Shown: positions 1 through 6,263 of the stretch, one piece after another
Numbering within the stretch: position 1 is the stretch's first letter
How the letters are laid out: every line of letters begins with the position of its first letter
Origin: Ahrensia sp.
GTDB taxonomy: Bacteria > Pseudomonadota > Alphaproteobacteria > Rhizobiales > Rhizobiaceae
Assembly: GCA_024639025.1 (NCBI GenBank)
Contig: JAHEJF010000065.1
Coordinates: 1 to 7,690, forward strand
Length of the DNA: 7,690 nt
Direction: 5' to 3'
Position numbers and translations under genes: made by a program
Notes under the pieces: model-generated
What the model was told of the DNA's origin: nothing
Databases searched by the model: none
Seen by the model: the letters and a program-made list of their open reading frames with translations, nothing else

Positions 1-23
1 ACCAAAAAAGCATTGGACTGTTA

Positions 24-32
24 TGTTACAAT
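24..32 (+). promoter_or_regulatory. candidate extended -10 promoter of the TRAP-sulfatase operon
   Basis: TGTTACAAT matches an extended -10 element (TGn followed by TACAAT, 5 of 6 to TATAAT). It would start transcription near position 39, giving a leader of about 55 nt before the dctP start. No good -35 lies at the proper distance; TTGGAC at 13-18 is too close to pair with it. Seen by eye only, so tentative. Confidence 0.35.
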
Positions 33-55
33 AGTCAATTATCTTCTCAAAGGAC

Positions 56-70
56 GGCCAATAATTGGCC
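56..70. promoter_or_regulatory. perfect 15-bp palindrome, candidate operator for the TRAP-sulfatase operon
   Basis: GGCCAATAATTGGCC is two perfect 7-bp inverted arms around a single central A, ending 23 bp before the dctP ATG and just downstream of the candidate promoter. The one-base centre makes a stable RNA hairpin less likely than a dimeric repressor site. A bound regulator there would block transcription of the operon. The regulator is not in the window. Confidence 0.45.
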
Positions 71-88
71 CCAAATGTGTTTGGGAGG
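70..88 (+). promoter_or_regulatory. dctP ribosome binding site inside a small hairpin
   Basis: The Shine-Dalgarno sequence GGGAGG (83-88) sits 5 nt before the ATG at 94 and fixes that start. CCCAAA (70-75) and TTTGGG (80-85) form a 6-bp stem with a TGTG tetraloop, so the first half of the Shine-Dalgarno is base-paired in the folded leader. This may moderate translation. The stem is short and could also be chance. Confidence 0.5.
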
Positions 89-93
89 ACACC

Positions 94-1122
94 ATGAAAA
101 TCAAAACTATGTTCCTTGGACTGGGCACCGCAATCGTCCTGTCTTCAATGCCAACACTGGCACAGGCCAAGACCCGTCTGATCGTCAATTGCTTCTGGCC
201 GCCGCAACATTTTGTCTGCCAAGAGATTCTGCCAGGCTGGCTCGAAGAAGTTGAAAAGGTCACTGAGGGTCGTGTGGTCGGGAACATTCCGCCAAAATCG
301 GTTGCCCCACCCCCCGAACAATTGGGTTCTGTAGAAAAGGGCGTGGTCGACGCGGCAGTTCAGTTCAATGGCTTGATTGGCAACCGCGTCAATGGTGCGC
401 TGACCGCCATGCAGCCCTTTGTCGGCGCATTCAACGGTCCGGCCATGACGCAGGCACAGTGGGAAACAAATCGGAAGTTTTTCCCCGACGAGTTCGAAAC
501 GGTCGAACTGCTGTCGCAATGGGTGATCACACCAGGACGTCTGTTCTCGACAACCGATGAACCGGTAAAATCGCTGGACGATTTTGTTTCTCGCAAAGTA
601 TGGGCACTGCCCGGGCCGCTTGCCAATATCGGCAAGTCACTGGGCGCAGGGGTTGTGGCGACCCCGGCGGTGAAATCCAATGAGGTGATATCTCGCGGTG
701 TCGTGGATGCACATTTGGGACTGGGCGGCGATGCCATTCAATCATTCCAGGTCATTCCATACACCAAATCCATGACGCAATTCTCCAAGGCAATTTACAC
801 CACCACCTTCTCCTTTGTGATCAACAAGGACAAGTGGGCCGAGATTTCTGCTGAGGACCAGGAAGCCATCAAGGCCATAAGTCAGGACAAGCTGGGCATG
901 GCAGCCTCGGCAAAGTGGGATTCGGTGTCCGCAGGCGTCTACGGAAAGTTTGAAGAATTGGGTATCACCACAGTCGATGCTGATCCAGGACTTGAAGAAG
1001 CGTTCATGAGCGCTGCCAAGCCGATCACTGATGCATGGAAAGCCAAGGCAACAGAGGCCGGAATCGATGCGGAAGCAGCGCTGGCCTTCTATCAGGAACG
1101 ATTGGCGGAACTGACTAAATGA
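94..1122 (+). CDS. dctP: TRAP transporter periplasmic solute-binding protein (DctP family)
   Basis: This is the periplasmic receptor that captures the substrate and hands it to the DctQ/DctM membrane complex. The 342-residue product has a Sec signal peptide (positively charged MKIK, hydrophobic core, AQA cleavage site after residue 25). The mature part follows the DctP pattern: an early PPQH segment, an EEVEKVTEGRV stretch, and the hinge-region block with SNEVISRGVVDAHLGL, ending in a helical C-terminus. Length fits the family (about 320-350). The start at 94 is preferred over upstream in-frame non-ATG codons because it follows a strong Shine-Dalgarno and directly begins the signal peptide. 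Odd points: where most family members have a K-[IV]-R segment whose Arg pairs with a substrate carboxylate, this protein reads KVWALPG (Trp170). Two cysteines (33, 42) near the mature N-terminus could form a disulfide. The stop overlaps the next gene by ATGA. The symbol denotes family only; the substrate is unknown and, from the operon, may be a sulfate or phosphonate ester or related acid. Confidence 0.9.
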   Translation: MKIKTMFLGLGTAIVLSSMPTLAQAKTRLIVNCFWPPQHFVCQEILPGWLEEVEKVTEGRVVGNIPPKSVAPPPEQLGSVEKGVVDAAVQFNGLIGNRVNGALTAMQPFVGAFNGPAMTQAQWETNRKFFPDEFETVELLSQWVITPGRLFSTTDEPVKSLDDFVSRKVWALPGPLANIGKSLGAGVVATPAVKSNEVISRGVVDAHLGLGGDAIQSFQVIPYTKSMTQFSKAIYTTTFSFVINKDKWAEISAEDQEAIKAISQDKLGMAASAKWDSVSAGVYGKFEELGITTVDADPGLEEAFMSAAKPITDAWKAKATEAGIDAEAALAFYQERLAELTK

Positions 1123-1649
1123 ACGATACGCCCGACAAGCAGGGCGTGGTCAGAACATCACTGAGCAAAGCGATGGTAGCGCTTGAGAACTTCTCAAGCG
1201 TCATCATCCTGATCATGATGCTTTTGACTTTCGCCGACGTGATTGGACGCTACATTCTCAACAAGCCCATTTTTGGCGCTTCCGAGATGATTTCGGCGCT
1301 GCTTGCACTGGCGATATTTTCCGGTCTCGGTGTTACAAATGCACGTGATGACCACATCACGGTTGAGTTGTTTGAAGAGCCAGTCAAACGTCTGTTCGGA
1401 CCCACCCTATACGAGATCATCATTCAATTGTTCTCGGTCGTTGCAATGACACTGATTGCCGTCGTGCTTTTCGAACATGCCATTGAATCCTATCAGCTCA
1501 ATTCACTGACGGTGGTGCTCGAAATGCCGCTCTACTATGTAACCGGCTTCGTTTCTTTTCTGGCGCTGTTGAGCGTGGTGTCTCAAATCACAGGCGTCGT
1601 TCTGAAAATTATCGATACAAAGAACAACGCGGCGGAGTCTGATTCATGA
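1119..1649 (+). CDS. dctQ: TRAP transporter small permease (DctQ family)
   Basis: The 176-residue integral membrane protein is the small subunit that pairs with DctM. Four hydrophobic segments are visible, at about residues 25-45, 55-74, 97-118 and 137-160, as expected for the family. Family signatures seen are ADVIGRYILNKPIFGASE (residues 39-56, containing Asp40, Arg44 and Glu56) and the DDHITVELF stretch at 77-85. The start codon overlaps the dctP stop (ATGA, 1119-1122) and its own stop overlaps the dctM start, so translation is probably coupled along the operon. The N-terminus and C-terminus are short and polar. No truncation is apparent. The family call is secure; the substrate cannot be read from this subunit. 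Confidence 0.9.
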   Translation: MNDTPDKQGVVRTSLSKAMVALENFSSVIILIMMLLTFADVIGRYILNKPIFGASEMISALLALAIFSGLGVTNARDDHITVELFEEPVKRLFGPTLYEIIIQLFSVVAMTLIAVVLFEHAIESYQLNSLTVVLEMPLYYVTGFVSFLALLSVVSQITGVVLKIIDTKNNAAESDS

Positions 1650-2941
1650 CGACCGCATTGCTGGGTTTTGCGGCCCTCCTGGCTCTTTGTTTTTTTGGCT
1701 TTCGCGTCGGCTTTGCAACGCTCATTGTGGGCTTTGTCGGCTTTGCGTTGGAGCGCGGCTGGTCGCCCTCACTGGCCATGGTCGCCCAACAAGTCGCAGA
1801 AGACGCCCAGAACTACAACCTGTCGGTGATTCCCCTGTTTATTCTGATGGGTGTTTTCATCTATCGCTCTGATGTCAGCAGCGATCTGTATGATGCCGCC
1901 TATGCGGCACTTGGTCGACTCAAGGGTGGGTTGGCGCTTGCAACTGTATTGGCTTGCGGTGGCTTCTCTGCCGTTTGCGGATCGACGCTTGCCACCGCTG
2001 CTACAATGTCCAAAGTCGCCATGCCTCAAATGAAGGGCTTCAATTACAGCGACAAACTGGCAGCAGGCACCATTGCGGCAGGCGGCACTTTGGGGATCAT
2101 GATCCCGCCTTCAGTGCCGCTGGTTATCTACGGCATTATCGCCGAGCAGGACATCGGCCTTCTCTTCATCGCCGGAATATTGCCCGGATTGCTTCTTGTC
2201 TCATTGTTTTTGCTGGCTGTGATGCTGACCGTGCGGATTGATCCCCTGGCAGCCCCTGACGCAGACGACCTTGATCCAAAACGCAAAAAGGAAGCCATTC
2301 GCGGTACCATGCCGATCCTGATACTGTTCATCATTGTACTGGGCGGTATCTACGGCGGCATCTTCACCGCAACCGAAGCGTCGGGCATTGGTGCATTTGG
2401 TGCGGCAATAATCGCCTTCATGCGCGGCCATCTTCGCACGATCAAGGAATGGCGCACGTGCCTTGTTGAAGCCGCGATGACGACATCCAAGATCTTCATC
2501 GTGTTGTTTGGCGCGGTGGTGTTTGCTCAGTTCATCAACCTTTCTGGCATGCCCTATGATTTGCTGGACTATGTCGACGATTGGGAATTGTCAGCACTTG
2601 AGCTGGTAGCCTTTGTCTGCCTGATCGCTTTGCTGATGGGAATGGTGTTTGAGTCCATCGGCATTGTGGTGTTGCTCGTCCCGGTGTTTCTTCCGGCGCT
2701 GACTGCCATCGGTGTCGACATGATTTGGTTCGGCATCATTGTCGTTCTGGTGACAGAAATCGGGTTGATCACGCCACCCATTGGCATGAACGCCTTCGTC
2801 GTGAAATCCGTTTTGCCCCAAGTCAAGCTGGCAGACATTTTCAAAGGAGTGGTGCCTTATATCGGGGCGCTTTTCATTGGCTTGCTGCTCGTCTTCTTCT
2901 TTCCCCAGATTGCAACCATTCTGCCCAACCTTGCCCGGTGA
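1646..2941 (+). CDS. dctM: TRAP transporter large permease (DctM family)
   Basis: The 431-residue polytopic membrane protein is the sodium-coupled transport subunit of the TRAP system, normally about 425-440 residues. Family landmarks in order: IPLFILMG (62-69), GGFSAVCGSTLATAATM (105-121), GGTLGIMIPPSVPLVIYG (146-163), GGIYGGIFTATEASGIGAFG (233-252), GMVFESIGIVVLLVPVFLP (332-350) and TEIGLITPPIGMNAFVVK (370-387). The two IPP/TPP hairpin motifs are the re-entrant transport-site loops of the ion-transporter superfamily. A charged cytoplasmic loop (about 199-220, DPKRKKEAIRG) divides the halves. It overlaps dctQ by ATGA, and the sulfatase begins 3 nt after its stop, making one transcription unit likely. 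The protein appears intact. Confidence 0.93.
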   Translation: MTTALLGFAALLALCFFGFRVGFATLIVGFVGFALERGWSPSLAMVAQQVAEDAQNYNLSVIPLFILMGVFIYRSDVSSDLYDAAYAALGRLKGGLALATVLACGGFSAVCGSTLATAATMSKVAMPQMKGFNYSDKLAAGTIAAGGTLGIMIPPSVPLVIYGIIAEQDIGLLFIAGILPGLLLVSLFLLAVMLTVRIDPLAAPDADDLDPKRKKEAIRGTMPILILFIIVLGGIYGGIFTATEASGIGAFGAAIIAFMRGHLRTIKEWRTCLVEAAMTTSKIFIVLFGAVVFAQFINLSGMPYDLLDYVDDWELSALELVAFVCLIALLMGMVFESIGIVVLLVPVFLPALTAIGVDMIWFGIIVVLVTEIGLITPPIGMNAFVVKSVLPQVKLADIFKGVVPYIGALFIGLLLVFFFPQIATILPNLAR

Positions 2942-2944
2942 ATC

Positions 2945-4528
2945 ATGACCAAGATCAAGAACATACTTTTTATCATGACCGACCAACTGCGTTGGGATTA
3001 TCTGTCCTGCTATGGTCACCCGCATCTGCACACACCCAACATTGACAAGCTTGCCCAAAAGGGAGTGCGGTTTGATCGTGCTTATGTTCAGTCGCCGGTT
3101 TGCGGCCCATCGCGTGCCTCCTACTACACCGGACGCACTGTATTCAGTCATGGCGCTACCTGGAATGGGGTGCCGATTTCTGTCGATGAGTTGGGCATCG
3201 ATGATTATCTAAAACCTGCGGGCATTGCGACTGCACTCGTCGGCAAGACACACCAGAGCATCGATCCTATCGGAATGGCACGGTTGGGGATAGATCCGGA
3301 AAGCACGATCGGCATGCATATCCGCGAGCCAGGATTTACCGCGTTTGAACGTGACGACGGCCTGCACCCGGATAAGGGACTAAAGAAACGTGGGGGCAAA
3401 TTGCGCTACAATGATTGGTTGCGCAGCCACGGCTATGAAGGTGAAAATCCATGGGGAGACTACGCCAATGCGGCGGAGGGAGAGGATGGTGAAGTCCTCT
3501 CAGCCTGGCATCTGCGACACTCGAATCTGCCTGCGCGGGTGAAGGAAGAGCATTCCGAAACTGCCTATATGACTATGCGAACCAAAGAATTTATTACACA
3601 GATAGGCGACAAGCCCTGGCTGTGTCATTTGAGTTTCATCAAGCCGCATTGGCCGTACATCGCGCCGGCGCCTTACCATGACATGTATGGCCCAGAAAGC
3701 TTTTTGCCGCTCAATCGCGATCAGTGCGAAAAAAGCGATCCACACCCTGTCTACGAAGCGTTCATGCAGCAGCAAGTCGGCGAGATCTTTTCTCGACAAG
3801 GCGTTAGAGACACGGTCTTGCCCGGGTACATGGGGTTGATCAAGCAGATTGATGACCGTCTTGGAGAACTGTTTGATTGGTTGGAGGAACAGGGCAAAGC
3901 CGATGAAACCATGATCATATTCACTTCCGACCATGGAGACTACATGGGCGATCATTGGTTGGGCGAGAAGGAGCTATTTCACGATTGCTCCGCCCGTGTG
4001 CCCTTGATCATCTACGATCCACGACCCGAAGCCGACAGCACCCGCGGCACCGCCTGCGATGCACTGGTTGAAGCGATCGATCTACTGCCGACTTTCATTG
4101 AGGCCATGGGGGCGCCTGACGCCGATCATCGGCTCGAAGGAAGATCACTGATGCCACTGCTGCGCGGTGAGAAACCCGAGGATTGGCGCACGGAGGCGTT
4201 CTCTGAAATTGATTATGCATTTTATACCGCACGTGAGGCACTTGGGCTAAGCGCTTCGGACGCACGTGCGTACATGTTGCGTGGCGAGCGCTGGAAATAC
4301 GTACATTTCAAGGGATTCCCGCCGCAACTCTTCGACATGCAAAACGATCCAAATGAATTGCGAGACTTGGGTCGACATCCTGACTACCAGGACGTTCGCA
4401 CACAAATGATGGAGAAACTGCTTGACCGGCTGATTGAGCGAAAGAACCGCGTTACCTACACTGATGAGCAGGTCTATGAATCCAGGCGCGGTGAGAACAA
4501 CAGTGGCGTCCTGATCGGCGTCTGGTAA
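2945..4528 (+). CDS. sulfatase / phosphonate monoester hydrolase-like enzyme, cytoplasmic
   Basis: The 527-residue member of the alkaline phosphatase/sulfatase superfamily should hydrolyse sulfate esters or phosphonate mono- or phosphodiesters using a formylglycine nucleophile and a divalent metal. Visible elements: metal ligands Asp13-Gln14 in FIMTDQ; the nucleophile motif CGPSR (Cys53-Arg57, followed by ASYYTGR), whose Cys must be oxidised to formylglycine; GKTH with Lys101 and His103; His235 in IKPHWPY; Asp329-His330 in TSDHGDYMGDH; and Lys342. The Asp-Gln pair, the spacing of these residues and the C-terminal WKYVHFKGFPPQLFD...DPNELRDL block resemble rhizobial phosphonate monoester hydrolase/arylsulfatases, but GKTH looks like ordinary sulfatases. 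There is no signal peptide, so it acts in the cytoplasm on imported substrate. It starts 3 nt after dctM with no clear Shine-Dalgarno, suggesting translational coupling. No maturase for Cys53 is encoded here. Family is certain; specificity is not. Confidence 0.9.
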   Translation: MTKIKNILFIMTDQLRWDYLSCYGHPHLHTPNIDKLAQKGVRFDRAYVQSPVCGPSRASYYTGRTVFSHGATWNGVPISVDELGIDDYLKPAGIATALVGKTHQSIDPIGMARLGIDPESTIGMHIREPGFTAFERDDGLHPDKGLKKRGGKLRYNDWLRSHGYEGENPWGDYANAAEGEDGEVLSAWHLRHSNLPARVKEEHSETAYMTMRTKEFITQIGDKPWLCHLSFIKPHWPYIAPAPYHDMYGPESFLPLNRDQCEKSDPHPVYEAFMQQQVGEIFSRQGVRDTVLPGYMGLIKQIDDRLGELFDWLEEQGKADETMIIFTSDHGDYMGDHWLGEKELFHDCSARVPLIIYDPRPEADSTRGTACDALVEAIDLLPTFIEAMGAPDADHRLEGRSLMPLLRGEKPEDWRTEAFSEIDYAFYTAREALGLSASDARAYMLRGERWKYVHFKGFPPQLFDMQNDPNELRDLGRHPDYQDVRTQMMEKLLDRLIERKNRVTYTDEQVYESRRGENNSGVLIGVW

Positions 4529-4557
4529 TCCAAGAGCACCTCAAGCTTTGCCTTAGG

Positions 4558-4582
4558 GCGTTTCAGTCTTCAACTGAAACGC
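4558..4582 (+). terminator. 10-bp hairpin after the sulfatase gene
   Basis: GCGTTTCAGT (4558-4567) and ACTGAAACGC (4573-4582) form a perfect 10-bp stem with a CTTCA loop, beginning 30 nt after the sulfatase stop. No U-run follows (next bases TAGCACCGATTT), so it is not a canonical intrinsic terminator. It may protect the 3' end of the operon mRNA, assist Rho-dependent ending, or be a copy of a dispersed palindromic element. Confidence 0.4.
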
Positions 4583-4583
4583 T

Positions 4584-4735
4584 AGCACCGATTTGGGCGT
4601 TGAAAATATTGGATAAATCCGGGTGCCGTGATTCCATCAAAGGCTGACAGAGTCTAAGTGCTGGCGTGTCTTTTGCCTGCAAAAATTCAAGCAGGCCCAG
4701 CATCGGCATTTGATCAAAGCTGACCAGTCCCCAAC
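4584..4735. other. intergenic spacer without a gene
   Basis: Between the two hairpins that close the convergent transcription units I see no reading frame with a plausible start signal. The only local structure is a 6-bp inverted repeat, GCCTGC (4675-4680) and GCAGGC (4691-4696) with a 10-nt loop, too weak to call a terminator. Nothing else is recognised here. Confidence 0.5.
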
Positions 4736-4768
4736 AAAAAAGCGCCGACCTGGAGATCGGCGCTTTTT
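4736..4768 (-). terminator. intrinsic terminator of the DRE-TIM enzyme gene, probably bidirectional
   Basis: AGCGCCGA (4741-4748) pairs with TCGGCGCT (4757-4764) around an 8-nt loop, a GC-rich 8-bp stem. It is flanked by an A-run on the left and a T-run on the right, which extend the pairing and supply a U-tract on either strand: six U on the - strand, five on the + strand. It lies 24 nt beyond the stop of the - strand gene and can also stop readthrough from the sulfatase operon. Confidence 0.85.
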
Positions 4769-4792
4769 CAGCTGGACCAAAATCAACCCTTG

Positions 4793-6013
4793 TTATGCGG
4801 CATCGCGCTTCATCACCGCAGCCGCAATTTGCTTGAATTCGTCATCAGTCAGAATATCGCGCTTCTTGATACCAGCCTGTTTCACCAGATCCAGCATCTC
4901 GGCATTTTGCTCGGGTGTTACCTCGCCAATACCCAACTGGTCCAGCTTGTATTCAATCGACGCCTTACCGCTCTTCTTGCCCAGAACGACTTCCCCCTCT
5001 CGACCGGTCAGAGCCGGGTGTGTGCCAAACATGACAAGTGGATCATGCATGACATATTGGATGCCGATGCCGGACTCACGCGTGAAATTTCCAGCTCCGA
5101 GCAAAGGTTTGTTGCGTGCGATCGGCACGTTGGCCAAGCGCGAGAGCATTTCGCCCAACTCGGGTAGCTTGTCGAGCTTGTAGCCCGTCTCATAGCCATA
5201 AAGCAGGTCAAGCGTGACCATCAATTCCTCTAGCGCGGCGTTGCCGGTTCGCTCGCCAAGTCCGTTGCCACAAGAGTGCACGCATTGCGCGCCAGCGGTG
5301 ACCGCAGCGATCTCTGTCGCCACACCCATACCAAAATCATTGTGTGTATGAATCTCAATCGGCAGGCCGGTCATACGATTCACCCAACGAACCATATACT
5401 TGATGGCCTCAGGCGTCGCACAACCCATTGTGTCGACGATACCGATTGAATCCGGAGGTGACTCGTTCATGATCCCCTTGCAGAGATTTTCCAGATCTTC
5501 TGGGCGCGCGCGTGTTGTATCATAAGGAAAGAACACGGCATGCAAGCCATTTTCCTTCGCGTAATTGATCACTGGTGCGCTGCGCTTGAGCACCTCTTCC
5601 CACGTCCAGCCAAATTGCGTTACCAATTTCGGATACCCAATGGGCACTTCGATGATCACACCATGGGCGCCACATTCCAGCGCCATATCGATATCAGCCT
5701 TCATGGCGCGCGCAAATGTATAGATCTTGGAGCCCAGTTGCAGCTTGGTGATCTCCTTGATTGCTTGTTCGTCTTGCGGCGAAACGGCGGGCATACCGGC
5801 CTCGATACGCTCAACGCCTATCTCTGCCAGCTTTTGAGCGATTGCCACCTTGTCATCAACAGAAAAGACCACACCGGGCGTTTGTTCACCATCACGTAAC
5901 GTTGCGTCGTGAATTTCCACTTTCTCAGGAAGATCAAGTTCCTTGCGCACTTCTGGCTCAAAATTGTAGGGGCTCACCCAGAATTTGCCATCTTCAAAGT
6001 GGTTCTCGCGCAT
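4793..6013 (-). CDS. DRE-TIM metallolyase-family acyltransferase (homocitrate/isopropylmalate/citramalate synthase-like)
   Basis: The 406-residue protein belongs to the family that condenses an acyl-CoA, usually acetyl-CoA, with a 2-oxoacid on a divalent metal in a TIM barrel. Seen: the HDATLRDGEQTPGV strand with Arg40, Asp41, Glu43 and Gln44; EAGMPAVSPQD (71-81); the metal-binding HTHND (His222, His224, Asn225); GNGLGERTGNAALEE (249-263); and the short C-terminal segment with VVLGKKSGKASI (342-353). It ends soon after that, so the roughly 130-residue leucine-sensing domain of standard LeuA is missing, as in homocitrate synthases (NifV type). Unusual: where NifV/LeuA-type enzymes read ESGIH, this reads ESGIG (313-317), and the following residues (IQYVMHDPLVMFGTHPALTG) also differ, so the reaction may not be one of the textbook three. 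The ATG at 6013 has GGAG (6020-6023 on the opposite strand) 6 nt upstream. It is monocistronic, convergent with the sulfatase operon and divergent from malonyl-CoA decarboxylase. It could also be a lyase of the same superfamily. Confidence 0.85.
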   Translation of the reverse strand: MRENHFEDGKFWVSPYNFEPEVRKELDLPEKVEIHDATLRDGEQTPGVVFSVDDKVAIAQKLAEIGVERIEAGMPAVSPQDEQAIKEITKLQLGSKIYTFARAMKADIDMALECGAHGVIIEVPIGYPKLVTQFGWTWEEVLKRSAPVINYAKENGLHAVFFPYDTTRARPEDLENLCKGIMNESPPDSIGIVDTMGCATPEAIKYMVRWVNRMTGLPIEIHTHNDFGMGVATEIAAVTAGAQCVHSCGNGLGERTGNAALEELMVTLDLLYGYETGYKLDKLPELGEMLSRLANVPIARNKPLLGAGNFTRESGIGIQYVMHDPLVMFGTHPALTGREGEVVLGKKSGKASIEYKLDQLGIGEVTPEQNAEMLDLVKQAGIKKRDILTDDEFKQIAAAVMKRDAA

Positions 6014-6059
6014 TGTGATCTCCAGTTCTTGGTGCTTGTTTGGCGCTGTGTTTCATGTT

Positions 6060-6107
6060 CGATATTTCCGATAATTTATACAGTCACGCAAAAATATCAA
6101 CATTTTT
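6060..6107. promoter_or_regulatory. half-sites matching the matA palindrome, and AT-rich inverted repeat
   Basis: CGATATTT (6060-6067) and AAAATATC (6091-6098) are exact copies of the right and left halves of the 16-bp palindrome at 6264-6279. AAAAAT (6090-6095) and ATTTTT (6102-6107) also form an inverted repeat. They bracket the candidate promoter of the - strand gene, consistent with one regulator controlling both divergent genes. In AT-rich DNA 8-bp matches can arise by chance. Confidence 0.3.
6075..6100 (-). promoter_or_regulatory. weak candidate promoter for the DRE-TIM enzyme gene
   Basis: Read on the - strand, TTGATA (from 6100) is followed by TATAAA (ending at 6075) after 14 nt, or by TAAATT after 16 nt. 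The elements resemble -35 and -10 boxes but the spacing is imperfect. The leader would be roughly 55-60 nt. It lies in an AT-rich tract, which raises the chance of accidental matches. Confidence 0.3.
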
Positions 6108-6180
6108 CTAGCATTTGGGCCTCTGCAAACCCCAGCTAAACCACCTATTCGTCAGGGAAGCACAGGCGAGTATTCTCTAT

Positions 6181-6213
6181 ATTATTGGAATATATGGATT
6201 ATTTAGAATAATG
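6181..6213. repeat. AT-rich imperfect tandem repeat in the divergent promoter region
   Basis: ATTATTGGAATATATG (6181-6196) and ATTATTTAGAATAATG (6198-6213) are imperfect direct copies 17 bp apart. The ends also form inverted arms (ATTATT at 6181, AATAAT at 6207; TATTCT at 6171, AGAATA at 6205). They lie just upstream of the matA -35 and could be an activator site, a UP-like AT tract, or simple low-complexity sequence. Confidence 0.3.
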
Positions 6214-6219
6214 TGTGTC

Positions 6220-6249
6220 GAATTTACAGGTTGACAGCTGTGAATTTAC
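6220..6249. promoter_or_regulatory. repeated motif flanking the matA -35, candidate regulator site
   Basis: GAATTTAC occurs at 6220-6227 and again at 6242-6249, exactly 22 bp apart (about two DNA turns), one copy on each side of the -35. The same stretch reads as an imperfect inverted repeat, AATTTACAG (6221-6229) and CTGTGAATT (6238-6246), with 8 of 9 complementary positions. ACAGCTGT (6234-6241) is a perfect palindrome inside it. Confidence 0.4.
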
Positions 6250-6259
6250 CGCATTAAAT
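6231..6259 (+). promoter_or_regulatory. sigma70-like promoter of the malonyl-CoA decarboxylase gene
   Basis: TTGACA (6231-6236) is a perfect -35 and TTAAAT (6254-6259) is a 4-of-6 -10 at the ideal 17-bp spacing. Transcription would begin near 6266, within the 16-bp palindrome, leaving a leader of about 23 nt to the ATG at 6289. Confidence 0.6.
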
Positions 6260-6263
6260 TGAA

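Noticed and set aside
13..93. Upstream in-frame extension of the dctP reading frame beginning at TTG 13
   Set aside because: It would place 27 residues before a well-formed signal peptide, has no good ribosome binding site, and runs through the palindrome and hairpin. ATG 94 with GGGAGG is clearly better.
2591..3151. 186-codon open frame on the - strand across the dctM-sulfatase junction
   Set aside because: It is antisense to two strongly conserved proteins, its translation is rich in His/Gln/Asp without family motifs, and it is best explained as a shadow of their codon usage.
4675..4696. GCCTGC/GCAGGC inverted repeat as a terminator
   Set aside because: It has only 6 bp with a 10-nt loop and no following U-run, and a far better terminator lies 40 bp downstream.
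4710..5183. 157-codon open frame on the + strand over the 3' part of the DRE-TIM gene
   Set aside because: It runs through the intrinsic terminator and is antisense to conserved motifs of the enzyme. Its Ser/Arg-rich translation resembles no family.
5540..5899. 119-codon open frame on the + strand inside the DRE-TIM gene
   Set aside because: It is antisense to the catalytic barrel, has no ribosome binding site and no recognisable domain.
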